A stretch of 64,000 bases of DNA, from assembly GCF_000686725.1 (NCBI RefSeq), contig NZ_JMLK01000011.1, positions 62,001 through 126,000 of the forward strand, given 5' to 3'. The position numbers and the translations under genes are program-made. Below the pieces are notes generated by a model. The model was given only the letters and a program-made list of their open reading frames with translations. It did not search any database and was not told the DNA's origin. The stretch is from Clostridium akagii DSM 12554 (GTDB lineage Bacteria > Bacillota > Clostridia > Clostridiales > Clostridiaceae). The first letter of the stretch is position 1. Each line of letters begins with the position of its first letter. Of this stretch, positions 1-9,206 are shown one piece after another.

Positions 1-701
1 TAAGTTTTCTTAAGAAAGATGGTTTTTATTTAATCTTATTTCTTTGCCTCTGCATAATTGCTGGAGTTGCCACATATGTGAATACAAAACCTAAAAGTAG
101 TTCTGCAGTAAAACAAGAAAATAAAGTATCATTAAACAAAAAAAAGGTTAAAACAAAAACAAATGTAAACACTGCTAAAGCAGATGTATCAAAGGATCAA
201 AGCAAAAATACAAACATGGATAATGCTAATTTAGCTAAAAACAATGCAAGTGTTTCAACAAGTGCACCAGTTGTAACCACTGTGGTGGCTCCTATAAAAG
301 GTGTTATTGCTCAAGCATATACGGGTACCGATGGTGTAATGGCAGTAGGACTAGATAAGGTGTCGAGGACAATATTAGGAGAATATATAAAAGTAGATAA
401 TTTAGGGATTCCTGTATATTCTTCAGTAAATGGAACTGTTAGTGTTGTAGAAAGTGGTAGGGTAACCATCTTAAGTAATGATAAAAAGCTGAAAATCATA
501 TACGATAATTTGAACCCATCAAGTATAAAATTAAAAACTGGAGATGCTGTAAAGCAAAATGATCAAATAGCGGTGGTAGGAGATAGCGATAATGCTAAAG
601 ACAGAATCGTTGATTGTAATCATCTATATTTTGAAATTGATGAAAAACAGCAAGATGGAAGTTATAGGGATGTAAATCCTCAAAATTATATTAAGTATTA
701 A
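1..701 (+). CDS. spoIIQ: SpoIIQ-like sporulation M23-fold protein (5' end outside window)
   Basis: The reading frame is open from base 3, so the start lies before the window. The visible N-terminus is a basic stretch followed by one membrane segment (bases ~24-80), then a Lys/Asn/Ala-rich linker and a C-terminal LytM/M23 fold. In the family, SpoIIQ sits in the forespore membrane and binds SpoIIIAH across the intermembrane space during engulfment. Here the M23 metal sites look lost: the region matching the first His/Asp ligands reads LGEYIKVDN, and the final HxH is HLY. The protein is probably a structural, non-catalytic member. The neighbours spoIIID and mbl fit the B. subtilis order spoIIQ-spoIIID-mbl. 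The GTG at 78 is internal, since it would remove the membrane anchor. Confidence 0.8.
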   Translation, partial: SFLKKDGFYLILFLCLCIIAGVATYVNTKPKSSSAVKQENKVSLNKKKVKTKTNVNTAKADVSKDQSKNTNMDNANLAKNNASVSTSAPVVTTVVAPIKGVIAQAYTGTDGVMAVGLDKVSRTILGEYIKVDNLGIPVYSSVNGTVSVVESGRVTILSNDKKLKIIYDNLNPSSIKLKTGDAVKQNDQIAVVGDSDNAKDRIVDCNHLYFEIDEKQQDGSYRDVNPQNYIKY

Positions 702-718
702 AATATGTTTTGCAAGAT

Positions 719-754
719 TATCAGCCATCCAAAAATCTGTCGGGATGGCTGATA
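719..754 (+). terminator. hairpin after spoIIQ
   Basis: A perfect 12-bp inverted repeat (TATCAGCCATCC with GGATGGCTGATA) begins 17 bases after the spoIIQ stop. There is no good T-run, so it may be a weak terminator or an mRNA 3'-end stabiliser separating spoIIQ from spoIIID. Confidence 0.6.
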
Positions 755-818
755 TTAAGTAATTAATAAAGGGTGTAGCGCATATTTATAAATATAGAAG
801 GACTAAGGAGGTAGTACT

Positions 819-1073
819 TTGAAAGATTATATTGAGGAAAGAGTTCTAGAAGTAGCACAATATATTATTGAGTCAAAAGCTACAATTAGAAAAACTGCTA
901 AAGTTTTTGGAGTAAGTAAAAGTACGATACACAAAGATATGACAGAGAGATTACCTCAAATAAATCCTCAAATTGCTGAACAAGCTAAAGGTGTTTTAGA
1001 AATAAATAAAGCAGAAAGGCATATTAGAGGTGGAAAAGCTACAAAAATGAAGTACAAAGCTATTGAAGGTTAG
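819..1073 (+). CDS. spoIIID: stage III sporulation transcriptional regulator SpoIIID
   Basis: This 84-residue DNA-binding protein matches the usual SpoIIID length. It has a helix-turn-helix around residues 20-45 (KATIRKTAKVFGVSKSTIHK) and a basic C-terminal tail. SpoIIID is the mother-cell regulator that switches genes on and off between the sigma-E and sigma-K stages. The start is TTG, chosen because AAGGAGGT (805-812) lies 6 bases upstream and the encoded N-terminus KDYIEERVLEVA is typical of the family. The next gene is mbl, as in Bacillus. Confidence 0.93.
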   Translation: MKDYIEERVLEVAQYIIESKATIRKTAKVFGVSKSTIHKDMTERLPQINPQIAEQAKGVLEINKAERHIRGGKATKMKYKAIEG

Positions 1074-1189
1074 AAACATTCCTATTATAATATAAATAGA
1101 GACATATTGTAAATTTATAAACTAATAAAAGTAAAATGATAAAAATGTGTTACTCTAGTATGCCATAAGAGATGGAGTTGAACGAAGGA

Positions 1190-2209
1190 ATGTTTTTTGG
1201 AATTGGATCTGATATAGGTATTGATTTAGGAACAGCAACAGTATTAGTATATCTTAAGGGAAAAGGTATCATTCTAAAAGAACCATCGGTTGTAGCAATA
1301 AACCGTAACAACAAAGAAGTCCTTGCAGTTGGAGAAGAAGCTAGAATGATGATAGGTAGAACTCCGGGAAATATAGTAGCAATTCGTCCGTTACGAGACG
1401 GTGTAATATCAGATTATGATATTACTGAAAAAATGCTTAAACATTTTATAAGAAAAGCTTGTGGAAGGAGAAGATTTTATACACCAAGGGTAGTTATATG
1501 TGTCCCATGTGAAGCTACGGAAGTTGAGAAAAGAGCCGCTAAAGATGCTGCGGTTAGTGCCGGAGCAAAAAAACCTTGTTTGATTGAGGAACCATTAGCA
1601 GCAGCAATTGGAGCTGGACTAGATATAACTAAGGCAAGTGGACACATGGTTATAGATATTGGTGGAGGAACTACTGATATTGCTGTTATTTCATTAGGCG
1701 GAATAGTTGTTAGAAAGTCAATAAAGGTTGCAGGAGATAAGTTTGACGAGTCAATAATAAAATATGTTAGAAAAAAACATAAATTAATGATTGGAGAAAG
1801 AACTGCAGAAGATATAAAAATAAGCATTGGGTCTGCATTTAAGAGAGAAGTTGAAGAATCTCTAGATATTAGAGGACGAGACCTAATAACAGGACTTCCC
1901 AAAAATCTTACGGTTACTTCAGATGAAATGAGAGAGGCTCTTGAAGATACTGTTAGTGCAATAGTGGATTGTGTACATTCTGTATTGGAAAAAACACCTC
2001 CAGAGCTTGCAGCTGATATTGCAGCAAAAGGTATAATTATGACAGGTGGAGGTTCGCTTCTAAATGGATTGGATAAGCTTATCCAATATGCAACTAAGGT
2101 ACCAGTTTATGTAGCCGATGATGCAGTTTCCTGTGTTGTACTTGGAACTGGAAAGGTATTGGATTTTATAGATAAACTAAATGGTAATGACATTTCATTA
2201 ATAGAGTAG
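1190..2209 (+). CDS. mbl: MreB/Mbl-family actin-like cell-shape protein
   Basis: Bacterial actin homologue, about 339 residues. It has the phosphate-1 loop GIDLGTATVLVY near the N-terminus, the IDIGGGTTDIAVIS phosphate-2 motif and the ITGGG-type adenosine motif (IIMTGGGSLLNG). MreB/Mbl filaments on the inner membrane guide elongation wall synthesis. Its position just after spoIIID makes Mbl the likely orthologue. An in-frame ATG at 1172 would add six residues (MELNEG), but family members start at MFFGIGSDIGIDLG. The Shine-Dalgarno signal is poor at both starts, so the start is uncertain. A short hairpin terminator follows. Confidence 0.9.
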   Translation: MFFGIGSDIGIDLGTATVLVYLKGKGIILKEPSVVAINRNNKEVLAVGEEARMMIGRTPGNIVAIRPLRDGVISDYDITEKMLKHFIRKACGRRRFYTPRVVICVPCEATEVEKRAAKDAAVSAGAKKPCLIEEPLAAAIGAGLDITKASGHMVIDIGGGTTDIAVISLGGIVVRKSIKVAGDKFDESIIKYVRKKHKLMIGERTAEDIKISIGSAFKREVEESLDIRGRDLITGLPKNLTVTSDEMREALEDTVSAIVDCVHSVLEKTPPELAADIAAKGIIMTGGGSLLNGLDKLIQYATKVPVYVADDAVSCVVLGTGKVLDFIDKLNGNDISLIE

Positions 2210-2230
2210 CATTAAATTTATTTAAGGAAA

Positions 2231-2265
2231 AAAGTGACTGCATTTAGTAGCAGCCACTTTTTGTA
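2231..2265 (+). terminator. terminator between mbl and yyaC
   Basis: AAAGTGACTGC pairs with GCAGCCACTTT with one mismatch and is followed by TTG and a T-rich stretch. It lies between convergent genes and could serve both strands. Confidence 0.7.
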
Positions 2266-2290
2266 TGCATTAAATTTATGCATACGCTAA

Positions 2291-2818
2291 TTAAGCCATT
2301 GTTTCATTTTTGTATAAATAGTAGGAATGAATTAAGGAATCACATATAACTGTTGACATTTCTAAAATTAGATTTAGTCTTATATTTCTATTTGTAAATA
2401 TTTCATTACTTTCGCATGAATCCACTATACCAATTATCGAAAAATCACCTACATTAGGTAGTGATTTTCCAACACCTTTGCCCGGATGAATTGGATAATC
2501 TCTTATTTGGATTTCACCAATGCTATCTGAATTACCTAGGCAGGCATCTATACCAATTATTTTGGAATTTGGTGAAGCAGATTTAATGTCACTTAATTTT
2601 TTATCAAGATTTAAAGCATGAATTGGTTCTGATATTGTTCCATAGACTGATAGTGGGAAATTTTTTCTTTTTAAAATTGTTCCTGTAAGTGGTCCGAGGC
2701 AATCTCCAATACATCTATCAGTGCCAATGCAAACAATTATAATATTGTTGTTAATATAATTTTTAAGAAAATAACCAATCTCATAATAAGCAAGCGGATT
2801 TTTATAGAATGTCTTCAT
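2291..2818 (-). CDS. yyaC: YyaC-family spore protease-like protein
   Basis: About 175 residues, similar to the sporulation protein YyaC (DUF1256). This family shares the fold of the germination protease GPR and of hydrogenase-maturation peptidases. The diagnostic segment IIIVCIGTDRCIGDCLGPLTG and a later IGIDACLG block with acidic and Cys residues are present. The exact role is not settled, and a sporulation function is inferred from the family. A TTG at 2827 with MNK is also possible, and neither start has a strong ribosome site. It faces mbl convergently. Confidence 0.82.
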   Translation of the reverse strand: MKTFYKNPLAYYEIGYFLKNYINNNIIIVCIGTDRCIGDCLGPLTGTILKRKNFPLSVYGTISEPIHALNLDKKLSDIKSASPNSKIIGIDACLGNSDSIGEIQIRDYPIHPGKGVGKSLPNVGDFSIIGIVDSCESNEIFTNRNIRLNLILEMSTVICDSLIHSYYLYKNETMA

Positions 2819-3103
2819 TTTGTTCAATAATGCACCGTTACGTAAAATCTGCTAAAATCTACTATGCTAGGCATCCGAATGAAAAAGAAACAGTATACTG
2901 ATAGTTTTTTGAAGATGTCTTGAAGAAATTAGAGACTCATAAACGGATTTCACCTACCTTTCTGTATTAAAATTTTGCGTTTTTATGCTTAGACTGTTGA
3001 TAATCCTCCCAATTAATCTATATGAGATTAATATAGGTAATATTATGAAAATATGTATAAAAAAAATCCAAATAGAAATAATTAATAGGTAGGAGGCGTT
3101 AAT

Positions 3104-3742
3104 ATGAATAAAAAAATTATGAGTATGGCCGCAATAACCATGACTATGATAACAGTTTGTATTATGCTATATAATTACAAATATTGTAATTACAATAGGC
3201 AATTAGGGTATTCAACTATAAAAGATAATAAGGCGATAAATAAAAATTCTAGTGATGGTGGGAATAAAAATATAGTACCAAATGGAACTTCAAGCTTAGA
3301 TAATACAGTGAAAAATGGCAATAATAATCTTGAAAATACAGCAAAAAATAGTACCGATAATTCTGAAAACAAAAGCAATACGAATTCTGCAACGCAAAAT
3401 CAAAATGGCAATTCAACAATAGAAAATCAACAAAATAAAACAGATAATATAAAAAATAATGAGGTTAATAGCGAGAAAAATAATAAGCCTATATTTAAAA
3501 TATCCAAGGATAAAATAATGGATAAACTGAGTTTTACAGATAAGGCTAAAATATTATCTATAAGTAGAAGTCTTTCTCCAACTGATTTTAGCAAGCTTCA
3601 AAATGATGTAAATAGTGATGATGAAAAAAAAGGAATAGTGAGTGCTATGACCCTTCTGAGGAGGAGACTTGATGATGAGGATTATGGGAAATTGAAAAAT
3701 ATAGCTTCAAAGTTTATAAATCTTGATGCCTTAAATTACTAA
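3104..3742 (+). CDS. membrane-anchored Asn/Lys-rich protein of unknown function
   Basis: I do not recognise a named family. The 212-residue product has a short cytoplasmic N-terminus and one hydrophobic segment (about residues 6-24). A long Asn/Ser/Lys-rich low-complexity spacer follows (about 35-125). The C-terminus is a compact helical domain of about 80 residues (from KISKDKIMDKLSF to the end) containing the pattern LSPTDFSKLQ. This reads as a single-pass protein with its soluble domain outside. A strong AGGAGGCG ribosome site precedes the ATG. The gene lies alone between yyaC and the tRNA cluster. A spore or envelope role would be a guess from position only. Confidence 0.65.
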   Translation: MNKKIMSMAAITMTMITVCIMLYNYKYCNYNRQLGYSTIKDNKAINKNSSDGGNKNIVPNGTSSLDNTVKNGNNNLENTAKNSTDNSENKSNTNSATQNQNGNSTIENQQNKTDNIKNNEVNSEKNNKPIFKISKDKIMDKLSFTDKAKILSISRSLSPTDFSKLQNDVNSDDEKKGIVSAMTLLRRRLDDEDYGKLKNIASKFINLDALNY

Positions 3743-3859
3743 TTTTCATAATTAGAAAGTATATTGAATAATTAATTATGACTTGGTATATCTAATCAAG
3801 TAAAAGCAATGTAGTATGAGAAACAGGGAGAACGATTTAATATTCGACGGATTTATAGT

Positions 3860-3888
3860 TTGTAAAAATATGATTAAGATTGTATACT
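3860..3888 (+). promoter_or_regulatory. putative sigma-A promoter of the tRNA cluster
   Basis: TTGTAA, a 17-bp spacer and TATACT lie about 70 bases before the first tRNA. No other good promoter is visible in the 217-bp gap after the 3104-3742 gene. Confidence 0.55.
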
Positions 3889-3959
3889 ATTACTTGTCAA
3901 CGATGTAGGAACTTATGAGTAACAACGGAGAAGACTAAAACAATTTGTATTGTTTAATT

Positions 3960-4044
3960 GGAGGAATTCCCGAGTGGCCAAAGGGGGCAGACTGTAAATC
4001 TGTTAGCTCAGCTTTCGATGGTTCAAATCCATCTTCCTCCACCA
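3960..4044 (+). tRNA. tRNA-Tyr (anticodon GTA), copy 1
   Basis: The 85-nt class II cloverleaf has acceptor GGAGGAA pairing with TTCCTCC, a long variable arm, anticodon GTA at 3994-3996 and an encoded CCA end. It is identical over its full length to the copy at 4227-4311. Confidence 0.97.
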
Positions 4045-4048
4045 AAAT

Positions 4049-4124
4049 GGGCGTTTAGCTCAGCTGGGAGAGCATCTGCCTTACAAGCAGAGGGTCACAG
4101 GTTCGAGCCCTGTAATGCCCACCA
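4049..4124 (+). tRNA. tRNA-Val (anticodon TAC)
   Basis: The 76-nt cloverleaf has acceptor GGGCGTT pairing with AATGCCC, anticodon loop CTTACAA with TAC at 4082-4084, a T-loop of GTTCGAGC type and an encoded CCA. Confidence 0.96.
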
Positions 4125-4145
4125 TTTTGAAATTTAATTTAATAA

Positions 4146-4221
<76 letters not shown>

Positions 4222-4226
4222 TTTTT

Positions 4227-4311
4227 GGAGGAATTCCCGAGTGGCCAAAGGGGGCAGACTGTAAATCTGTTAGCTCAGCTTTCGATGGTTCAAATCCATC
4301 TTCCTCCACCA
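4227..4311 (+). tRNA. tRNA-Tyr (anticodon GTA), copy 2
   Basis: Exact duplicate of the tRNA-Tyr at 3960-4044, including the long variable arm and the CCA end. It closes the four-gene cluster. Confidence 0.97.
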
Positions 4312-4312
4312 A

Positions 4313-4335
4313 AAGACACTTATGTGTCTTATTTT
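4313..4335 (+). terminator. tRNA-cluster terminator
   Basis: AAGACAC, loop TTAT and GTGTCTT are followed by a T-rich run just after the last CCA. Confidence 0.85.
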
Positions 4336-4416
4336 ATTTTAGTATAATATTGATTAAATAGAAAAAATATGATAACATTATTAAGATGTTATTTAATAAA
4401 ACAAAATAAAAATTGA

Positions 4417-4575
4417 CTCTTATCAAGAGAGGTGGAGGGAAATGGCCCTATGAAACCCGGCAACCAATGTATTTAATACATTAAGGTGCCAATTCCTGCA
4501 GAATACTATTCTGCAAGATAAGAGGGATTTATAGTGTATAAGTCTCTTCTTACTTGAAGGGACTTTATTTTTTGT
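4417..4575 (+). promoter_or_regulatory. SAM-I (S-box) riboswitch with terminator, upstream of metK
   Basis: The aptamer spans 4417-4524. The closing stem CTCTTATC pairs with GATAAGAG. The core holds the classical S-box strings AGAGGTGGAGGGA, GGCCCTATGAAACCCGGCAA and AAGGTGCCAATTCC. A terminator follows at 4540-4575 (AAGTCTCTTC with GAAGGGACTT, then Ts). Known mechanism: SAM binding favours the terminator and shuts off metK, the SAM synthetase gene. Confidence 0.97.
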
Positions 4576-4593
4576 AATTAGGAGGAGAAAAAG

Positions 4594-5769
4594 ATGAAAA
4601 AATTATTTACTTCTGAATCAGTGACTGAAGGGCATCCAGATAAAATGTGTGATCAAATTTCTGATGCTATATTAGATGCAATATTAACAAATGATCCAAA
4701 TGCAAGAGTAGCTTGTGAAACAACAGTTACCACAGGTATAGTTAATGTTATGGGTGAAATATCAACAAAATGTTATGTGGATATTCCTAAAGTAGTTAGA
4801 CAAACAGTAAAAGAAATTGGATATACAAGAGCAAAATATGGCTTTGACGGTGACACATGCGCTGTAGTTACAACCATTGATGAGCAATCAGCTGATATAG
4901 CAATGGGCGTTGATGAAGCGTTAGAGTCAAAAGAAGGCCAGATGGAGAAGATAGATTCAGTTGGGGCTGGAGATCAAGGTATGATGTTTGGTTTTGCAAC
5001 AAATGAAACTGAAGAGTATATGCCAATGCCAATTGCTCTAGCTCATAAACTTTCAAGAAAATTAGCTGAAGTTAGAAAAAACAAAACTTTAGATTATTTA
5101 AGACCAGATGGTAAAACTCAAGTAACTGTAGAATATCAGGACAATAAACCTGTTAGAATTGATACAATTGTTATATCAACTCAACACAGCCCTGAGGTAA
5201 CTCAGGAACAAATTAAGAAAGATATAAAAGAATATGTTATAAATGCCGTTATACCAGCTGAACTTTTAGATGAAGATACTAAATATTTTATAAATCCTAC
5301 TGGGAGATTTGTAGTTGGTGGACCTCAAGGGGACTCCGGTCTTACAGGAAGAAAAATAATAGTAGATACTTACGGTGGATATGGTAGACATGGTGGCGGT
5401 GCTTTCTCAGGAAAAGATCCAACAAAAGTTGATAGATCTGCATCATATGCTAGTAGATGGGTTGCAAAAAATTTAGTTGCAGCTGGAGTTGCTGACAAGA
5501 TTGAAATACAAGTAGCTTATGCAATTGGAGTTGCAAAACCAGTGTCAATAGCAGCTGATACTTTTGGAACTGGAAAAATCGATGAAGATAAGATCGTAGA
5601 AATAATTGATAAGGTATTTGACTTAAGACCTGGTGCTATAATTAGAGATCTTGATTTAAGGAGACCAATATATAGACAAGTAGCAGCATATGGTCACTTT
5701 GGTAGAACGGATATCGACGTACCTTGGGAAAAACTAGATAGAGTGGAAGAAATAAAAAAATATCTATAA
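4594..5769 (+). CDS. metK: S-adenosylmethionine synthetase
   Basis: MetK makes SAM from methionine and ATP. The 391-residue length is typical. It carries the family signatures [16 protein letters not shown] near the N-terminus, [10 protein letters not shown] in the centre (residues ~126-135) and the [19 protein letters not shown]/phosphate loop (~267-282). The start is the ATG 8 bases after GGAGGAG. The gene stands alone between an S-box leader and a strong terminator, so its expression should respond to SAM. It is the end user of methionine made by the sulfate-to-homocysteine pathway at 22-41 kb. Confidence 0.99.
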   Translation: MKKLFTSESVTEGHPDKMCDQISDAILDAILTNDPNARVACETTVTTGIVNVMGEISTKCYVDIPKVVRQTVKEIGYTRAKYGFDGDTCAVVTTIDEQSADIAMGVDEALESKEGQMEKIDSVGAGDQGMMFGFATNETEEYMPMPIALAHKLSRKLAEVRKNKTLDYLRPDGKTQVTVEYQDNKPVRIDTIVISTQHSPEVTQEQIKKDIKEYVINAVIPAELLDEDTKYFINPTGRFVVGGPQGDSGLTGRKIIVDTYGGYGRHGGGAFSGKDPTKVDRSASYASRWVAKNLVAAGVADKIEIQVAYAIGVAKPVSIAADTFGTGKIDEDKIVEIIDKVFDLRPGAIIRDLDLRRPIYRQVAAYGHFGRTDIDVPWEKLDRVEEIKKYL

Positions 5770-5779
5770 TATATAGAGA

Positions 5780-5825
5780 GATGTCCAAAATGTTTAAAAT
5801 CATTTTGGACATCCTTTTTTATTTT
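5780..5825 (+). terminator. metK terminator
   Basis: A 13-bp perfect stem (GATGTCCAAAATG with CATTTTGGACATC) is followed by CTTTTTTATTTTT. Confidence 0.95.
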
Positions 5826-5944
5826 TCTAATAGGTGCCACTTCGCTGAGTCTATGGAAAGCGGGATTTTCGTCTAGTATTGTAATAAAAAATCAGTATGA
5901 TATAATTTTTATATGTAGATACTTTTTAGATTGGGAGAGGTTTT

Positions 5945-8155
5945 ATGACTGAAATACGCTGTATTGTTGATAATATAGTTTTCAAAAATGAAGAAAATGG
6001 GTATGTTGTAGCACAAGTAAAAGATGAAAACGAAAAATATACTATAGTTGGATGTATTCCATATATTATCGAGGGTCAGTCATTGAAGCTCCGAGGTGAA
6101 TGGGCGGTGCACCCTCAATTTGGAAAACAATTAAAGGTTGAATCATACGAGGAAGTTTTACCTGATTCAAAGATAGGAATTGAAAGATATCTTTCTTCTG
6201 GAATTATATCAGGAATAGGACCTGTAAGTGCAAAAAAAATAGTGGATAAGTTTGGGGACAAAACGCTTGAAATATTGGATAATGACATAGAAAGACTAAA
6301 TGAAATTGAAGGTATTGGCAAAAAAAAGATAAAGATTATATATGAATCTTACTCAAGACAGCGAGAAGTAAGAAATATAATGGTATTTTTGCAAACTTAT
6401 GGTGTAACAGCAAATCAATGTGTTAAAATATATAATAAATACCATAATGAATCAATAAATGTTGTGAAAGAAAATCCTTACATTTTAACTGAAGGAATTG
6501 TAGGAATTGGATTTAGAACAGCAGATAAAATAGCACAAAATTTAGGAGTTGAAATAGGATCTCCTTTTAGAATACAAAGTGGAATAAGTTATGTTATAAA
6601 TGATTTTTGTTTGAAAGGCAATACCTATATGCCTATGGAAAAACTCATTATTGATGCCAGTGATGTTTTAGGCGTAGATAATGATGAAATAGAAAAAAAT
6701 GTATATGAAAGTACCTTGGAGCAAAAGATTAAAGTTGAAGTTATAAATAATGAAAATTGCGTATTTACAATGCCATATTATTACTGTGAACTAGGAGTAA
6801 CAAAAAAAATAGTAACAATGGCAACCAATGAATATGAAGACATAGACCTTGATATAGACAAAGAAATTGAAGAGTTTGAGGTTTCTAAGGAAATAAATTT
6901 TGCAGAGACTCAAAAAGAAGCCATAATTGGTGCTTTTAAAAATGGAATTGAAGTTATAACTGGAGGACCAGGAACCGGTAAAACTACTATTATAAATTGT
7001 ATAGCTGATATATTCGAAAAAGCTTCTTTAAAAGTATTTATGGCAGCACCAACAGGAAGAGCAGCTAAAAGAATGTCAGAAGCTACAGGTAAAGAAGCTA
7101 AAACCATACATAGATTGCTAGAAATTGGCTTTGGCGATGGCGGGGATCAATTTGGATTTTTAAAAGGAGAAGAATGTCCACTGGAATGTGATGTGGTGAT
7201 CATAGATGAAACGTCTATGATTGATATAGTTTTAATGAACAATCTGTTAAAAGCCATAGGACTTGGAACAAGACTTATAATTGTTGGTGATGTTGATCAG
7301 CTTCCGTCTGTTGGACCTGGTAATGTGCTTAGAGATATTATTGAAAGCAAAGCTGTGAATGTAGTAAGACTTAAAGAGATATTTAGGCAAGCTCATGAAA
7401 GTATGATTATTGTCAATGCTCATATGATTAATAATGGCGAAATTCCTATTTTGAATAAAAAGGGAAAGGATTTTTATTTTATTCAGAACGAAAAGAGTGA
7501 AGGCATATTAAATACTGTGATTGATCTTGTAAATAAAAGGCTGCCTAATTTTAATAAAGAGTGGGGCAATAAAAATGACATTCAGGTTTTATCACCAATG
7601 AGAAAAGGTATTCTTGGGGTAACAAATTTAAATAATCAAATTCAAAAGGTTCTAAATGCTGAAAGTGATGATAAAAAAGAAATAAAATACAGAGATGTGA
7701 TTTTTAGAGTCGGAGACAAAGTAATGCAAACAAAAAATAACTACACCATAAAATGGAAAAGAGTTTCCGGTGAAGGAGATTTAGATGGTGAAGGAGTTTT
7801 TAATGGTGACGGTGGATTTATCAATGATATTGATGAGGAGGGTAATCTCTTAGTTATATTTGATGATGAAAGAGAAGTGGAGTATGATAACGTAAATATG
7901 GATGAATTAGATCTTGCTTATGCTATTACTATCCATAAAAGCCAAGGAAGTGAATTTCCAGTTGTAGTTATGCCAGTTTTTATGGGTCCACCTTTACTTA
8001 TGAATAGAAATTTATTTTATACGGGAATTACAAGGGCAAAAAAATTGGTGGTACTTGTAGGTATGACTAGAGCTATACATTCCATGATACGTAATGATAA
8101 GGGGTTTGAAAGATACTCCGGATTAAAATGGAGAATTATGGACATAATAAATTAA
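5945..8155 (+). CDS. recD2: RecD2 (YrrC-type) SF1B 5'-3' DNA helicase
   Basis: ATP-dependent helicase of 736 residues, the usual size for RecBC-independent RecD2. The N-terminal region has an OB-like part and helix-hairpin-helix repeats (residues ~80-190, for example GIISGIGPVSAKKIVDKFG and IEGIGKKKIK). The helicase core follows with Walker A GGPGTGKTT (~340), Walker B VVIIDETSM, GDVDQLPSVGPG, and the C-terminal UvrD-like motif YAITIHKSQGSEFP. RecD2 acts in replication-fork and repair processing. A GGGAGAGG ribosome site precedes the ATG. The comFA-like gene starts 26 bases later, which suggests one operon with comFC. Confidence 0.96.
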   Translation: MTEIRCIVDNIVFKNEENGYVVAQVKDENEKYTIVGCIPYIIEGQSLKLRGEWAVHPQFGKQLKVESYEEVLPDSKIGIERYLSSGIISGIGPVSAKKIVDKFGDKTLEILDNDIERLNEIEGIGKKKIKIIYESYSRQREVRNIMVFLQTYGVTANQCVKIYNKYHNESINVVKENPYILTEGIVGIGFRTADKIAQNLGVEIGSPFRIQSGISYVINDFCLKGNTYMPMEKLIIDASDVLGVDNDEIEKNVYESTLEQKIKVEVINNENCVFTMPYYYCELGVTKKIVTMATNEYEDIDLDIDKEIEEFEVSKEINFAETQKEAIIGAFKNGIEVITGGPGTGKTTIINCIADIFEKASLKVFMAAPTGRAAKRMSEATGKEAKTIHRLLEIGFGDGGDQFGFLKGEECPLECDVVIIDETSMIDIVLMNNLLKAIGLGTRLIIVGDVDQLPSVGPGNVLRDIIESKAVNVVRLKEIFRQAHESMIIVNAHMINNGEIPILNKKGKDFYFIQNEKSEGILNTVIDLVNKRLPNFNKEWGNKNDIQVLSPMRKGILGVTNLNNQIQKVLNAESDDKKEIKYRDVIFRVGDKVMQTKNNYTIKWKRVSGEGDLDGEGVFNGDGGFINDIDEEGNLLVIFDDEREVEYDNVNMDELDLAYAITIHKSQGSEFPVVVMPVFMGPPLLMNRNLFYTGITRAKKLVVLVGMTRAIHSMIRNDKGFERYSGLKWRIMDIIN

Positions 8156-8180
8156 TGATGGTGAAAATGAGGTAAAATCT

Positions 8181-9206
8181 ATGATAGTCAATAATTTAAA
8201 AGAGGTAAGTATTTGGGAAAAACAAACCAGTACCACAATATTAAAGTGGGGTCTTGGAAAGAAAAATTTTTTAAATATAATGGCTCCTTCTTACAATACA
8301 TCATTGATATTCATAGAAATAATAATGAAGTTTGTAGATGATGGTAAAAATGTTTTATATATAACTGGAGAGCCAGAAAAAAATATTGAGAGTATATTGT
8401 ATTTCAGAAAACATACAAAATTCAGAGACTATACATATTTAAGGAATACTGGAAGTATGTCTAATTCTAATTTAAATTTTGCATCTTATAGTAAAGCAGT
8501 GATGGTTCATAAGAAATATGATTTGGTAATCTATGATGATATAAGAAGTTACCCTAGATATTCTAAGTATGAGATATTGGATATAGTAAATAAATGTTGT
8601 AGTAAAACCGGCAAAATAATAGCTTATTCTATAGCTAGAATTTTCAATAAATCAGAAGAGCTAGTACTACCTATTAGAAATAACAAAATGCCTATTGCAG
8701 AGCCAAGGGTAATAACTACAAGAATAGATATAAATAAAGATATACCTTTTGTTGTGTATGAATATATAAAATGGTCTATTAGTGTTGGTAAGAGAGTTAT
8801 TATATCTGTACCAGATGACCAAAAAATATTTAATGTTACATCGTATATTTATAAATACTTTAAAGCTTTAACACACAATATATTTTTTTATTCAATGAAT
8901 GATAAAGGTATAAAAGATATAAAAGAATTCCAAAAATACAAGGATTCTATAGTTGTAACAGATGACTTTGATGCTATATGTGATAGTGATGATAGCAAAA
9001 ATATAATTGTTTTTTTCGCAGATGAAAAGCAATATGATTATAAACAGCTTGTATACTTTTGCGGAAGAACTGGAAAAGGAGATATGGTGAATAGAGGCGA
9101 GGTTATATATTTAGCAAGAGAAGAAAATAAGCAAATTGATTTAGCTAAAAAAATAACAAGAGGCTTTAATAAAATGGCATGGGAAAAAGGTTTATTGAGT
9201 TTATAG
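8181..9206 (+). CDS. divergent ComFA-like helicase-family protein lacking the ATP site
   Basis: At 341 residues this is shorter than typical ComFA (about 460), the ATPase that drives ssDNA import in competence. The evidence for ComFA ancestry is positional (directly before comFC, 28-bp overlap) and local. VIYDDIRSYPRYSKYEI resembles the DE-D-AFPF box, and the end of the protein (CGRTGKG.....GEVIYLA, then FNKMAWEKGLL) resembles motif VI and the ComFA tail. The Walker A loop is not visible where expected (NIMAPSYNTSLIF), and the N-terminal zinc-binding part is missing. It may therefore be a non-catalytic relic or a repurposed partner of ComFC. The ribosome site is GAGGTAAAATCT-ATG. Confidence 0.6.
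   Translation: MIVNNLKEVSIWEKQTSTTILKWGLGKKNFLNIMAPSYNTSLIFIEIIMKFVDDGKNVLYITGEPEKNIESILYFRKHTKFRDYTYLRNTGSMSNSNLNFASYSKAVMVHKKYDLVIYDDIRSYPRYSKYEILDIVNKCCSKTGKIIAYSIARIFNKSEELVLPIRNNKMPIAEPRVITTRIDINKDIPFVVYEYIKWSISVGKRVIISVPDDQKIFNVTSYIYKYFKALTHNIFFYSMNDKGIKDIKEFQKYKDSIVVTDDFDAICDSDDSKNIIVFFADEKQYDYKQLVYFCGRTGKGDMVNRGEVIYLAREENKQIDLAKKITRGFNKMAWEKGLLSL

Noticed and set aside
1477-1902. Minus-strand open frame of 141 codons opposite mbl
   Set aside because: It lies wholly inside the strongly supported mbl gene, has no ribosome site and resembles no family.
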